Positions 53,891 through 63,489 of a stretch of 64,000 nucleotides of DNA are shown in pieces. The DNA lies in the NCBI GenBank assembly GCA_032433765.1, contig JAVIAB010000059.1:57364103-57428102 (forward strand), given 5' to 3'. The notes beneath the pieces were generated by a model. It did no database searches. It saw nothing but the letters and a program-made list of their open reading frames with translations, and was not told the DNA's origin. This DNA is from Megaustenia siamemsis. Lineage: Eukaryota > Mollusca > Gastropoda > Stylommatophora > Ariophantidae. The stretch's first letter is position 1, and each line of letters starts with the position of its first letter. The position numbers and the translations under genes were made by a program.

Positions 53891-54080
53891 CTGTGTGTGA
53901 ATGGAGACTTCCATGATTCCATTGACCGTTGCCCAGGGATTTGCCCAGCTTTGGGAACCTGTGGTACATGTGTTACTCAAGGCAAGGGGGTGGAGGAAGA
54001 TGCGATGTTACTCCGTCGACGTACCTACATCAGAGCATGCAGCTGGTGCGTTAAGGAGGCTCAATGTCAAGTACATTCTG
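53891..54080 (+). CDS. MEGF8: MEGF8 exon 7: Cys-rich segment
   Basis: Acceptor ATTTCTACAG|CTG and donor TCT G|GTAGGT (phase 0 in, 1 out). It reads LCVNGDFHDSIDRCPGICPA, LGTCGTCVTQGKGVEEDAML, LRRRTYIRACSWCVKEAQCQ, VHS. The C..C..LGTCGTC...CSWCVKE..C spacing is that of the region after the PSI module in MEGF8, where CQACL.F and LGWCVHNESC-like motifs occur. A LINE-C copy begins 51 bases past the donor. Confidence 0.93.
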
Positions 54081-54131
54081 GTAGGTGCTGTTATTATTGT
54101 GGTTGCTTTTATGTTCTTCTAGTCAAGGATC

Positions 54132-54806
54132 ACTAAAACTATGATCATAAACAAAGAAAATTCTCAAGACCTACAATTAAATATCAAAGTTGAAGGAATA
54201 AATATGGAGAGCGTTCAGAGCTACAACCACCTGGGACACACTATAGCCAGTGATGGAAAATGTACAACTGAAATAAACAAAAGAATAGGTATGGCAAAAA
54301 GTAATTTTAATGTCATGAAGAACATACTAACATCAAAACAAATAACACCAGGGCTAAAACTAAGAATAGCAAAATGTTACATCTTCTCAATATTCCTATA
54401 TAGTGGAGAAACATGGACATTAGACAAGAAAACAGAACAGAGAATTGAAGCCTTTGAAATGTGGATATATAGAAGAATAGGTAGAATTAGATGGAAAGAA
54501 AAGAAAACAAACAAAGTTTTAAAACAACTAAGAATGAAAAGAGATCTACTAAACACAATTAGAACAAGACAGATGAAATTTTTGGAGCATGTTAAAAGAC
54601 ACAACAGCCTAATAAAAGTAATACTGGAAGGGAAAATACAAGGTAAAAGAGGCAGAGGCAGACCAAGACCAACATGGACGAGTAACATCAATAGATGGAC
54701 AAGTCAACCTATGACAAACTGCACCATCAAAGCAAGAAACAGAGTGGAATGGCGCTCCATAGTAGCCAACCTTTGGTGCGAAGATGGCACTTAATGATGA
54801 ATGATG
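54132..54806 (+). mobile_element. LINE-C ORF2 C-terminal fragment, open frame
   Basis: A 5'-truncated copy with an uninterrupted frame of 217 codons (54141-54794): QLNIKVEGINMESVQSYNHL, ASDGKCTTEINKRIGMAKSN, LKLRIAKCYIFSIFLYSGET, EMWIYRRIGRIRWKEKKTN, MKFLEHVKRHNSLIKVILEG and WRSIVANLWCEDG. It ends in ATGATGAATGATG. The 11-bp duplication AGTCAAGGATC lies at 54121-54131 and 54807-54817. No RT domain is present, so it cannot act on its own. Of the LINE-C copies here it looks the youngest. Confidence 0.92.
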
Positions 54807-54956
54807 AGTCAAGGATCTAATTCAAATTGACTCCCTAGCTTTGTCTCTAGCATAATCTTCATTTCTCCCCTGTCTGACCTTCCGTCTGTTTCACTTTCAA
54901 TTCTGCCAGTTTTTGTTAGTTTTGCTAAGTTTTTGTTACCCTACCATCCTCTGATG

Positions 54957-55142
54957 GGAGCCACAATAGTGCCCAGTGTTAAATGGGTACCAGATTTTTT
55001 TCTGATAAAGTAAAGAGACACGGTGTAAATATAACCACATTACCCCAAAAATAATGTGCTGAAGGTCTGTAAAAATTATGGTCATTTACACCATATTCCC
55101 AATACGCCACTTAGCGTGACAGGGGCTCTTTAATTTTTTTTT
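54957..55142 (+). mobile_element. SINE-1 copy lacking its promoter boxes
   Basis: It starts GGAGCCACAATAG and jumps to the body CCCAGTGTTAAATGGGTACC, so about 65 bases with both boxes are missing compared with 56676-56932. It ends in a T-rich tail. The 15-bp duplication TACCATCCTCTGATG lies at 54942-54956 and 55143-55157. Confidence 0.9.
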
Positions 55143-55159
55143 TACCATCCTCTGATGCT

Positions 55160-55480
55160 TATATTTCCTTTAATAATTTCAGTCTCTGTTATGTCTGCAT
55201 TTATTTTCCTGTCCTGAACCTCCCTATCCTTATAATAGCTTTGAACAAATTTTTTTTTTCAACCTCTTCTATTTTATAATTTTCTATCTCTTAAAATGTT
55301 TCTATTTTCCCATTTTTTGGTCTCTTGTTTGACCTTTCTCTCTCTAAAGCTATTATTATTATTTCCTGTATATTATTTAACATTCCTGCATCTACGACTA
55401 TTTCCATATCCAGTCCTGTCCCACTTATTTTTGGATCTCCCGGTTTCTATAGCTATTTCTTTTTCTTAGTGCTCACCCAT
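55160..55480. other. Intron 7 sequence without a clear element
   Basis: Pyrimidine-rich sequence with no recognised unit. Confidence 0.4.
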
Positions 55481-55489
55481 TAAGTAGGC

Positions 55490-57893
55490 CTGCCTGGGCG
55501 CATTGTGTTACTAGTTTATGGTAAAGCTGTAATATTTAGTGTTCACCCAGTGGAGACGTGTTACTAGTTTATGGTAAAGCTGTGATATTAAGTGTTCACC
55601 CAGTGGAGACATTGTGTTACTAGTTTATGGCGAAGCTGTGATATTAAGTGTTCACCCAGTGGAGGCATTGTGTTACTAGTTTATGGCAAAGCTGTGATAT
55701 TAAGTGTTCACCCAGTGGAGGCATTGTGTTACTAGTTTATGGCAAAGCTGTGATATTAAGTGTTCACCCAGTGGAGGCATTGTGTTGCTAGTTTATGGCA
55801 AAGCTGTGATATTAAGTGTTCACCCAGTGGAGGCATTGTGTTACTAGTTTATGGCAAAGCTGTGATATTAAGTGTTCACCCAGTGGAGACATTGTGTTAC
55901 TAGTTTATGGCAAAGCTGTGATATTTAGTGTTCACCCAGTGGAGACATTGCGTTTCTAGTTTATGGCAAAGCTGTGATATTAAGTGTTCACCCAGTGGAG
56001 GCATTGTGTTACTAGTTTATGGCAAAGCTGTGATATTAAGTGTTCACCCAGTGGAGACATTGTGTTACTAGTTTATGGCAAAGCTGTGATATTTAGTGTT
56101 CACCCAGTGGAGACATTGCGTTTCTAGTTTATGGCAAAGCTGTGATATTTAGTGTTCACCCAGTGGAGACATTGTGTTTCTAGTTTATGGCAAAGCTGTG
56201 ATATTTAGTGTTCACCCAGTGGAGACATTGTGTTACTAGTTTATGGCAAAGCTGTGATATTAAGTGTTCGTCCAGTGGAGACATTGTGTTACTAGTTTAT
56301 GGCAAAGCTCTGATATTAAGTGTTCATCCAGTGGAGACATTGTGTTACTAGTTTATGGCAAAGCTGTGATATTTAGTGTTCACCCAGTGGAGACATTGTG
56401 TTACTAGTTTATGGCAAAGCTGTGATATTTAGTGTTCACCCAGTGGAGACATTGTGTTACTAGTTTATGACGAAGCTCTGATATTAAGTGTTCACCCAGT
56501 GGAGACATTGTGTTACTAGTTTATGGCAAAGCCGTGATATTAAGTGTTCACCCAGTGGAGACATTGTGTTACTAGTTTATGGCAAAGCTGTGATATTTAG
56601 TGTTCACCCAACGGAGACATTGTGTTGCTAATTTATGGCACAGCTACAATATTTAGTGTTCACCCATTAAGCAGGGGAGCCGCGATAGCTCAGTGGTTAG
56701 TGAACTGGACTACAAAGGACAAGGGGTAGGGTTCGGTCCCAACCAACGCCTTCCAGGTTCACCCAGCCTTTAATAGTTACCAGATTTTTTTCTGGGAAAG
56801 TGAAGCGGCACGGGCATAATGCCGACCACATTACCCTAAAAATCATGTGCTGAAGGTCTGTAAAATTTATGGTCACTAACACCATATTCCTTATACGCCA
56901 CTTTGCGTGACGGGGGTACTTTACTTTTACTTACCCATTAAGCAGGCCTGTCTGGAAGCAATGTGTTACTAGTTTATGGCAAAGCTGTGATATTTAGTGT
57001 TCATCCATTAAGCAGGCCTGCCTGGAGGCAATGTGTTACTAGTTTATGGCAAAGCTGTGATATTTAGTATTCATCCATTAAGCAGGCCTGTCTGGAAGCA
57101 ATGTGTTACTAGTTTATGGCAAAGCTGTGATATTTAGTGTTCATCCATTAAGCAGGCCTGTCTGGAAGCAATGTGTTACTAGTTTATGGCAAAGCTGTGA
57201 TATTTAGTGTTCATCCATTAAGCAGGCCTGCCTGGAGGCAATGTGTTACTAGTTTATGGCAAAGCTGTGATATTTAGTGTTCATCCATTAAGCAGGCCTG
57301 TCTGGAAGCAATGTGTTACTAGTTTATGGCAAAGCTGTGATATTTAGTGTTCATCCATTAAGCAGGCCTGCCTGGAGGCAATGTGTTACTAGTTTATGGC
57401 AAAGCTGTGATATTTAGTATTCATCCATTAAGCAGGCCTGTCTGGAAGCAATGTGTTACTAGTTTATGGCAAAGCTGTGATATTTAGTATTCATCCATTA
57501 AGCAGGCCTGTCTGGAAGCAATGTGTTACTAGTTTATGGCAAAGCTGTGATATTTAGTATTCATCCATTAAGCAGGCCTGTCTGGAAGCAATGTGTTACT
57601 AGTTTATGGCAAAGCTGTGATATTTAGTATTCATCCATTAAGCAGGCCTGTCTGGAAGCAATGTGTTACTAGTTTATGGCAAAGCTGTGATATTTAGTGT
57701 TCATCCATTAAGCAGGCCTGCCTGGAGGCAATGTGTTACTAGTTTATGGCAAAGCTGTGATATTTAGTGTTCATCCAGTGGAGACATTGTCTTACTAGTT
57801 TATGGCAAAGCTGTGATATTAAGTGTTCACCCATTAAGCAGGCCTGCCTGGGGGTATTGTGTTGATAGTTTATGGCAAAGCTGTGATATTTCT
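55490..57893. repeat. Satellite with mixed 56-bp and 70-bp units, about 36 copies
   Basis: All units share TTACTAGTTTATGGCAAAGC and TGTGATATT(T/A)A. In the 56-bp type this is followed by GTGTTCACCCAGTGGAGACA; in the 70-bp type by TTCATCCATTAAGCAGGCCT plus GTCTGGAAGCAATG. The ends of the array are 70-bp-like, the 55.5-56.6 kb block is 56-bp, and 56.95-57.77 kb is 70-bp. A SINE-1 splits the array at 56676-56932. Located in MEGF8 intron 7. Confidence 0.95.
56676..56932 (+). mobile_element. SINE-1 copy, full length, inserted in the satellite
   Basis: The head has GGAGCCGCGATAGCTCAGTG (A box) and AGGGTTCGGTCCC (B box). The body contains CACATTACCCTAAAAATC and ends in a T-rich ACTTTACTTTTACTT tail. 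The 14-bp duplication ACCCATTAAGCAGG lies at 56662-56675 and 56933-56946 and is itself satellite sequence. Confidence 0.95.
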
Positions 57894-57894
57894 T

Positions 57895-58222
57895 TGCCTA
57901 ATACATCCATCTTTGGCGTGGGCTGAATTGCTGAAAAATTTTTGTACTGGACAGCAGCTATTTTTGGCCTACTCTATTTTACTTTTTTAACTGCCATGGG
58001 TTCTCTAATGTGCATTCAGTGCATATGAGACCTCCTGTTTTTCGTTGTTAACCTAGAAAGCTATACACCTGAGATCAGGTGAGGGTAAAGCCACAAAGTA
58101 AAGATGGATTCAGAAATGAAAAATGTTCACAGTCTATGGCAAGATTTGAACCTGAAATGTTCTTGTCCAGGAATTCACGTCTCACTCCAGATCACCAAGT
58201 CCCCCATTATTTCCATTTCTCT
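57895..58222. other. Intron 7 sequence without a clear element
   Basis: No gene or recognised repeat. Confidence 0.35.
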
Positions 58223-58234
58223 ACTATTTTTATT

Positions 58235-58580
58235 AAGGGATTTCTCAGAAGAATGTTGAAAGTTCTCTGGACAGCTAAAAAGACCAATGAGAAAGTTCTA
58301 AAAGAGGCCAACACAAAAAGGGAGCTCTTAAAAAACATCAGAAAGAAGCAATCAACATTTTTTGGGCACATCATGAGAAAAGGAAAGTTGGAATACTTGG
58401 TTACAACTGACAAAATAAAAGAAAAGAGAGATCGCGGACGACAAAGAGAGAAAATACTGGATAGCTTGGTGTCATGGCATGGAAAACAGTCAACAACAGA
58501 ACTGATACGATGCACTGTAGATAGAAGATTGTGGAAGGAATGATCGGCAACGCCAACCGGTACGCCACATGATGATGATG
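58235..58580 (+). mobile_element. LINE-D2 3' fragment
   Basis: Encodes GFLRRMLKVLWTAKKTNEKV, RKKQSTFFGHIMRKGKLEYL, KIKEKRDRGRQREKILDSLV and a STTELIRCTVDRRLWKE end, then CACATGATGATGATG. It closely matches 61913-62250. The 12-bp duplication ACTATTTTTATT lies at 58223-58234 and 58581-58592. Confidence 0.92.
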
Positions 58581-58778
58581 ACTATTTTTATTCCCTTATC
58601 CTTCTTGCCTATTTTGCGGATCTCTCTCTACCGCTACAGCTATTTCCATCTCCAGTTTTAAAATCCCTATATTTGAACCTCACTGTCTGTATAGTTTTCT
58701 TGTGGTAATATTTGTCTGATTTATTATTCCTCTTTTTTAGCTTTCCAATTAATTGATTTGTTTTTTTATCACTCTCTC

Positions 58779-59000
58779 ACCACCCCTGGTCTCAGCAACG
58801 AGGCCTGGCTTGAAACGTCAGTTATTCATCGATGGAAAAAACATGAGTACCTCCGAAGTCTGAGTTATCTGCCTGTGCGGCTAGGGACACCTGTGCACAC
58901 GGCTGCCAGGGAAAAATGGATTAACACGCAAAATTCTGTTCCTGGTCTGTAGGGACTTTGTCAGAGTTGAAAGCTGGCAAACGCAACAACAACAACAATT
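58779..59000 (+). mobile_element. SINE-3 body, 5'-truncated
   Basis: Starts CACCACCCCTGGTCTCAGCA, includes GAGTACCTCCGAAGTC and AAAAATGGATTAACACGCAA, and ends with a CAA-type tail instead of poly(A). Matches the body of 35021-35407 in the other orientation, without the tRNA-like head. ACTCTCTC at 58771-58778 and 59001-59008 may be the target-site duplication. Confidence 0.8.
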
Positions 59001-59009
59001 ACTCTCTCC

Positions 59010-59569
59010 TTTCTCTTTCCTATTTCTTTGATCTGGATTTTAATTCTACCTGTGTTCTTTTAACGCTTTTAAATTTCACTATCTCTTAACTTACTTAATT
59101 TTTCTCTGTAGCTTTTCTATCTTTTTCTGTTTATGCTAGTTTCTGTTATATTTGTGTCTGTTCGATTTTCTATGCATTTTTTTATATTTAAAAATTATCT
59201 GCGACGTTTTTATTTTCAAGTAGATTGTCAGATCCACTCTGTTGTTTACAAATTTATGATTCATCACATTTGCAAACAACTACTCAGACTGAAACACAGT
59301 CTCCCACATCCTCTAGAAATTAAAGTTAAAAACAAATTTAAAAAATTGTGATCAATTTTAACATATTGACAAAACAAAACAGTAAATGTTAAATAATATG
59401 TTCCATTTTCCCTTGGCACAATTGTGTACAAGAGGGAAAAGAACAGAAAAGATACAGAATTATTTTTTAACAACTTGTAATTATACAATAGAAAAAGAAG
59501 TAAAACAGAATAAATAACACTGTTTTTTAACTTGTAAACATGTGAAAAGAGATGGAAAGGAGCATGATT
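59010..59569. other. Intron 7 sequence without a clear element
   Basis: AT-rich, nothing recognised. Confidence 0.35.
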
Positions 59570-62250
59570 ACTACAACTCGACAGTGGAAATGTAATTTAC
59601 TCTGGGGGAACCACACACAAAAGAGGAGTAGGCATCATGTTAGATAGAAAGAAGCAAAACAGTGAAAGGATTTTAGCCAGTATCAGATAGAACTCTGCTA
59701 GTAAAATTGAGAGGTAGACCAATGTATATCATCATAATTCAAGCTTATGCACCAACAAGTAATAACGAAGAAGAAGACATTGACACTTTTTACGAGTTAG
59801 AGATGACCATGGGACAGTGTAAATGCCAAGAAATAACTATTATATTAGGGGATTTCAATGCAAAGGTAGGAACAGCTAAAGTGCAAAATGTAACTGGGGA
59901 ACATGGCCTTGGAGAGATGAATGACAGAGAGGATAGATTGTTAGAATGGGCAAAGACACATGAAATGATTATAGGTAACACCTGGTTCAAACAACACCCT
60001 AGGCAACTATGGACATGACAAAGCCCAGACAAAAAGTACACAATTAAATGGATTTTATGTTGGTACAGAGAAGATTCAGGAATGGACTAACATCTGTTAA
60101 AACAAGGCCAGGAGCAGATTGCAATAGTGACCATGTACCAGTAGTTGGAAAGATAAGAATAAAACTGTAGAAGATACAGAAATCCCCAAGAAATATAAAA
60201 TTAGAACTAGATATGCTTAGAGTAGATAGACAGATGAGTGATAAGTACAGTACAATAGTACAAAATAGATATAATGCTATTGAGAAAATACAGGACATCC
60301 AGGAGCAGTGGGAAATGCTCAAACAATCAATTCAACAAACATCAAAAGAAGTAATACCAGTGACTAAAAGAATCAAGAACAAAAAATGGATGACAGAAAA
60401 AATATTAGAATTAATGGACGAAAGATGAAAACATAAGAAAGAAGAATGGACATACAAAATATTGCACAAAGTGATCCAAAACAAATGCAGAGAAGCAAAA
60501 GAAGGATGGTTAAAGCAGAAATGTGAAGAAATGGAAAAACAACAAAAGAAAGACTCAAAATTTATGCACAATCAATTAAATGAATTAACAGGAAGAAAAG
60601 AAATCAAAGTTTCAGGATGTGTGAAATCAAAGGAAGGAAATATAATAACGGGACAGGAGATGACAATGGAAAGATGGACAGAATATACCAGTCAACTCTA
60701 TGATGATGAAAGACCAGAGCTAAACAATTCAAACAAAGACACAGGGCCACCAGTAATGCAGAGTGAAGTAGAGGTCGCAATTCAACACATGAAAAAAGGC
60801 AAAGCTTCAGGTCCCGACAATATAACAATCAAATAGATCAATGCATTAGGAGACCTGGAAGTACAAGTCATAACAAAACTACTCAATGACATATATAGCA
60901 CTGGACACATACCTGAAGATCTACTAAAATCTATCTTTGTAGCCATACCGAAGAAGTTAGGCGCCACTGATTGTGAAGACCATCGCACTATTAGTCTCAT
61001 GAGCCATATGACAAAAATATTACTAAGAATCATCATGAGTCGTGTAAGGAACAAAATAAAACCGGAATTAAGTGAGGAACAATGTGGATTTGTGGAAGGA
61101 AAGGGCACCAATAATGCAATATACGTCTTAAGAACATTGATAGAAAGATCTATAGAGGTAAAGAAAGATCTATATATGTGCTTTATAGACTACACAAAAG
61201 CATTTGACAAAGTAATGCATGTGAAAATAATCAATATGCTGGAGAAATTAAACATTGATGACAAGGATCTGCGAATCATAAAAAAAACATGTACTGGCAA
61301 CAAACAGCAGCTATACGAATTAGCAACCAAACAGGACAATTCCAATATATAAAACAAGGAGTCAGACAAGGCTGTGTTCTGTCGCTGGATTTGTTTTCAC
61401 TTTACAGCAAACATATGAGATCAATAGTAGACAAAAAAGTATTTGAAGTCAACAGTCACAACATAAATAATTTGCGATATGCGGATGACGCAGTCTTAAT
61501 AGCAGAGACAGAGAATGAACTACAAGAAATTATAGACATATTAGTAAAAGAAAGCAGCAAAAAGGGTCCAAGTCTGAATAGTAAGAAAATAGAAGTAATG
61601 GTCATATCAAAGAAACAATCATCACCATCATGCAGCATAAAAATAAACAGGACAAATCTGAAACAAGTGCAACGTTTCAAATACTTGGGCACAATAATAT
61701 CATATAGAAGATGCACCACAGAAATAAAAAGCAGAATAGTTCAGGCCAAAATAGCATTTCAGAAAATAAAAAGTATCTTATGCAACAAATCTATGTCAAT
61801 AGTAATGAGAAAGAGAGTTCATCAGTGCTATATAGAACCAATTCTGTCCTATGGAAGTGAATTATGGACAGTAGACAAACAAATGAAAAGATGATTAGAG
61901 GCCACAGAGATGGGATTTCTCAGAAGAATGTTGAAAGTTCCCTAGACAGCTAAAAAAACCAATGAGGAAATTCTCAAAGAGGCCAACACAAAAAGGGAAC
62001 TCCTAGAAAACATCAGAAAGAAACAATCAATATTTTTCGGGCATATCATGAGAAGAGGAAAGTTGGAATACTTGGTTACAACTGGCAAAATAAAAGAAAA
62101 GAGAGATCGCAGATGACAAAGAGAGAAAATACTGGATAGCTTGGTGTCATGGCATGGGAAACAGTCAACAACAGAACTGATACGATGCACTGTGGGTAGA
62201 AAATTGTGGAAGGACATGATCGCCTACGCCAACCAGTATGGCACATGATG
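59570..62250 (+). mobile_element. LINE-D2 near-complete element (RTE-like, EN-RT), inactive
   Basis: Endonuclease: VIYSGGTTHKRGVGIMLDRK, IIIIQAYAPTSNNEEEDID, ITIILGDFNAKVGTAKVQNV, GEHGLGEMNDREDRLLEWAK and IIGNTWFKQHP. RT: GKASGPDNITIK, LLKSIFVAIPKK, RTISLMSHMTKILLRIIMSR, EEQCGFVEGKGTNNAIYVLR, LYMCFIDYTKAFDKVMHVKI, GVRQGCVLSLDLFSLYSKHM and NLRYADDAVLIAETENELQE (YADD). C-terminus: RRMLKV...FFGHIMRRGKLEYL. The tail is GATGATGATGATGATT. GDFNAKVG with GLGxxNxRxxRLLEW and NTWF points to the RTE clade (known family motifs; assignment is inference). Lesions include stops at 60018, 60835 and about 61892, a frameshift near 61289 and a stop in the 61918-62250 part. Confidence 0.88.
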
Positions 62251-62255
62251 ATGAT

Positions 62256-62585
62256 GATGATTCGAAAAATTAAAAAAAAAGACAAATAAATAATAAGGTT
62301 TTTTAAATTGAAAATTTCTAATTTTTGTGAATATTTTCTAGTCTGTTGATTAACAGCTTGGGCATGAAAAGACAGTATATAGATAGGTAGCTCCTAGACT
62401 TTTATTGTTACTGCTTCTACTTGATGTCTTTCCATGTTATTCATTACTATTTCATGTATTCACAATTCTCATGTTTCTTGCCTGTCTTCACATTAATTAT
62501 TATCATTTCTTGTTTTCATAGTTCACATAGTTTTACTTCTATTTCCACAATACAAATCAATCACTCAAAGCCCTTTAGACCCCTT
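62256..62585. other. Intron 7 sequence without a clear element
   Basis: T-rich, nothing recognised. Confidence 0.35.
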
Positions 62586-62589
62586 TTTG

Positions 62590-62960
62590 AAGTATAGACA
62601 AGGTCTCTCCATTCATCTCTATTGTTGGACATTTTCTCTACTTCTTACCATTGTAGCCATGCACTTGAGGGTTTTCATGACTTTTCTTTTCGATGTTTAA
62701 CTGGGCCTTTCCTGATTTCTTTTTCCTGTGGGTTACATGGCAATGTTTGTCTTGCATCATGCCTTCTTAGTGTTTGTCTGGTCCATCTCTATTTTCTATT
62801 CAAAATAGGTTGCTCAATCGGCCCTTGTTTTTATTTTCTCAGATATTTTCATATCTGGTCTTGTCATGCCATCTGATGTTCAGAATTTTTTCAAACGCTT
62901 GTTAAGAAATGTCAGTAACTTTTGTTTTTTGTATTATTCAACGTCCATGCCTTGGAGGCA
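62590..62960 (-). pseudogene. LINE ORF2 C-terminal fragment, minus strand
   Basis: The - strand has a decayed NILNIRWHDKTRYENI, RDGPDKH, MMQDKHCHVTHRKKK and EMNGETLS series. It corresponds to the IL.I.W.D...N..V / GHV.RM..RIPK.LLY / RPKLRYKD pattern of LINE C-termini. Very degraded. Confidence 0.45.
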
Positions 62961-63084
62961 TATAATAGCACTGTTTTTTATATTTGCATGAAATATTTAA
63001 ATGTAAAATAAGCATTTAATATTTTCATATTATTATCTTTTACTGTTTCCAGAATAATTATGATAATTTTGTTTGTTTCCTCAG

Positions 63085-63257
63085 TTCCATTTGGGACTTG
63101 CAAATCACCATTTCAAACCGAGTCTGGCGTACAGGGCTGGTGGGGTGGTCTGAGCACTAACATAACAACCCACTTGCAGTGTCAAGTTGAAGACATGCCA
63201 GCCGGACTGCATTGGGTGAAATTCAAGGACCCACAGAATAGTTCATATCCTGATGAG
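63085..63257 (+). CDS. MEGF8: MEGF8 exon 8: segment after the PSI region
   Basis: Acceptor TTTGTTTCCTCAG|TT and donor GAG|GTTGGT. With the phase-1 G from exon 7 it reads VPFGTCKSPFQTESGVQGWW, GGLSTNITTHLQCQVEDMPA, GLHWVKFKDPQNSSYPDE. The GWWG...(V/T)....C......PGLHxxxFxxPxNxSxPD pattern is the MEGF8 sequence following its first PSI region. NIT and NSS are possible glycosylation sites. The donor GTTGGT is weaker than the others. The next exon lies outside the window. Confidence 0.92.
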
Positions 63258-63489
63258 GTTGGTTGATACTGACATTAATTTCTTCTTTGTTCTTCTGAGA
63301 TTTTCAAACTTTGTGAAACATGACCTTATATATTCACAGTAAAAAAAAATAATAAAGATAAGATAAACCAGAATTCTCTTATTTTTATTAATTAAATATA
63401 CAATAAAATAAATAGTAATAATAATATATATAATAATTTTATCACCCTTGTTATTTGGAGTTGTTATGGACTTCATAATGAAGAAATGC

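Larger units (their letters stand above)
33769..63257 (+). other. MEGF8: MEGF8 gene, 5' part (eight exons, continues past the window)
   Basis: Eight exons splice in consistent phase to about 715 residues matching the N-terminal quarter of MEGF8, with the order signal peptide, CUB, EGF-like, kelch propeller, PSI/MEGF8 repeats. Known role of the family: a large single-pass membrane protein that, with MOSMO and the MGRN1/RNF157 ubiquitin ligase, lowers surface Smoothened and so restrains Hedgehog signalling; human mutations cause Carpenter syndrome 2. Attractin shares the kelch-CUB-EGF plan, but the WLI...SP, MLLxLFSDxNY and GDL(L/M)AYKVP stretches are MEGF8-like. Introns range from 1.8 to 9 kb and are mostly transposon debris and tandem arrays. 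The 3' three-quarters of the gene lies outside. Confidence 0.93.

Noticed and set aside
54141..54794. The 217-codon frame as a gene or as a MEGF8 exon extension
   Set aside because: It is bounded by an 11-bp target-site duplication and matches other LINE-C copies; it starts 51 bases after the exon 7 donor.
56676..56760. A tRNA gene (GATAGCTCAGTGG ... GGTTCGGTCCC)
   Set aside because: The boxes are good, but no paired acceptor stem is seen and a shared SINE body follows. The same holds for the heads at 22029, 35370, 35935 and 46966.
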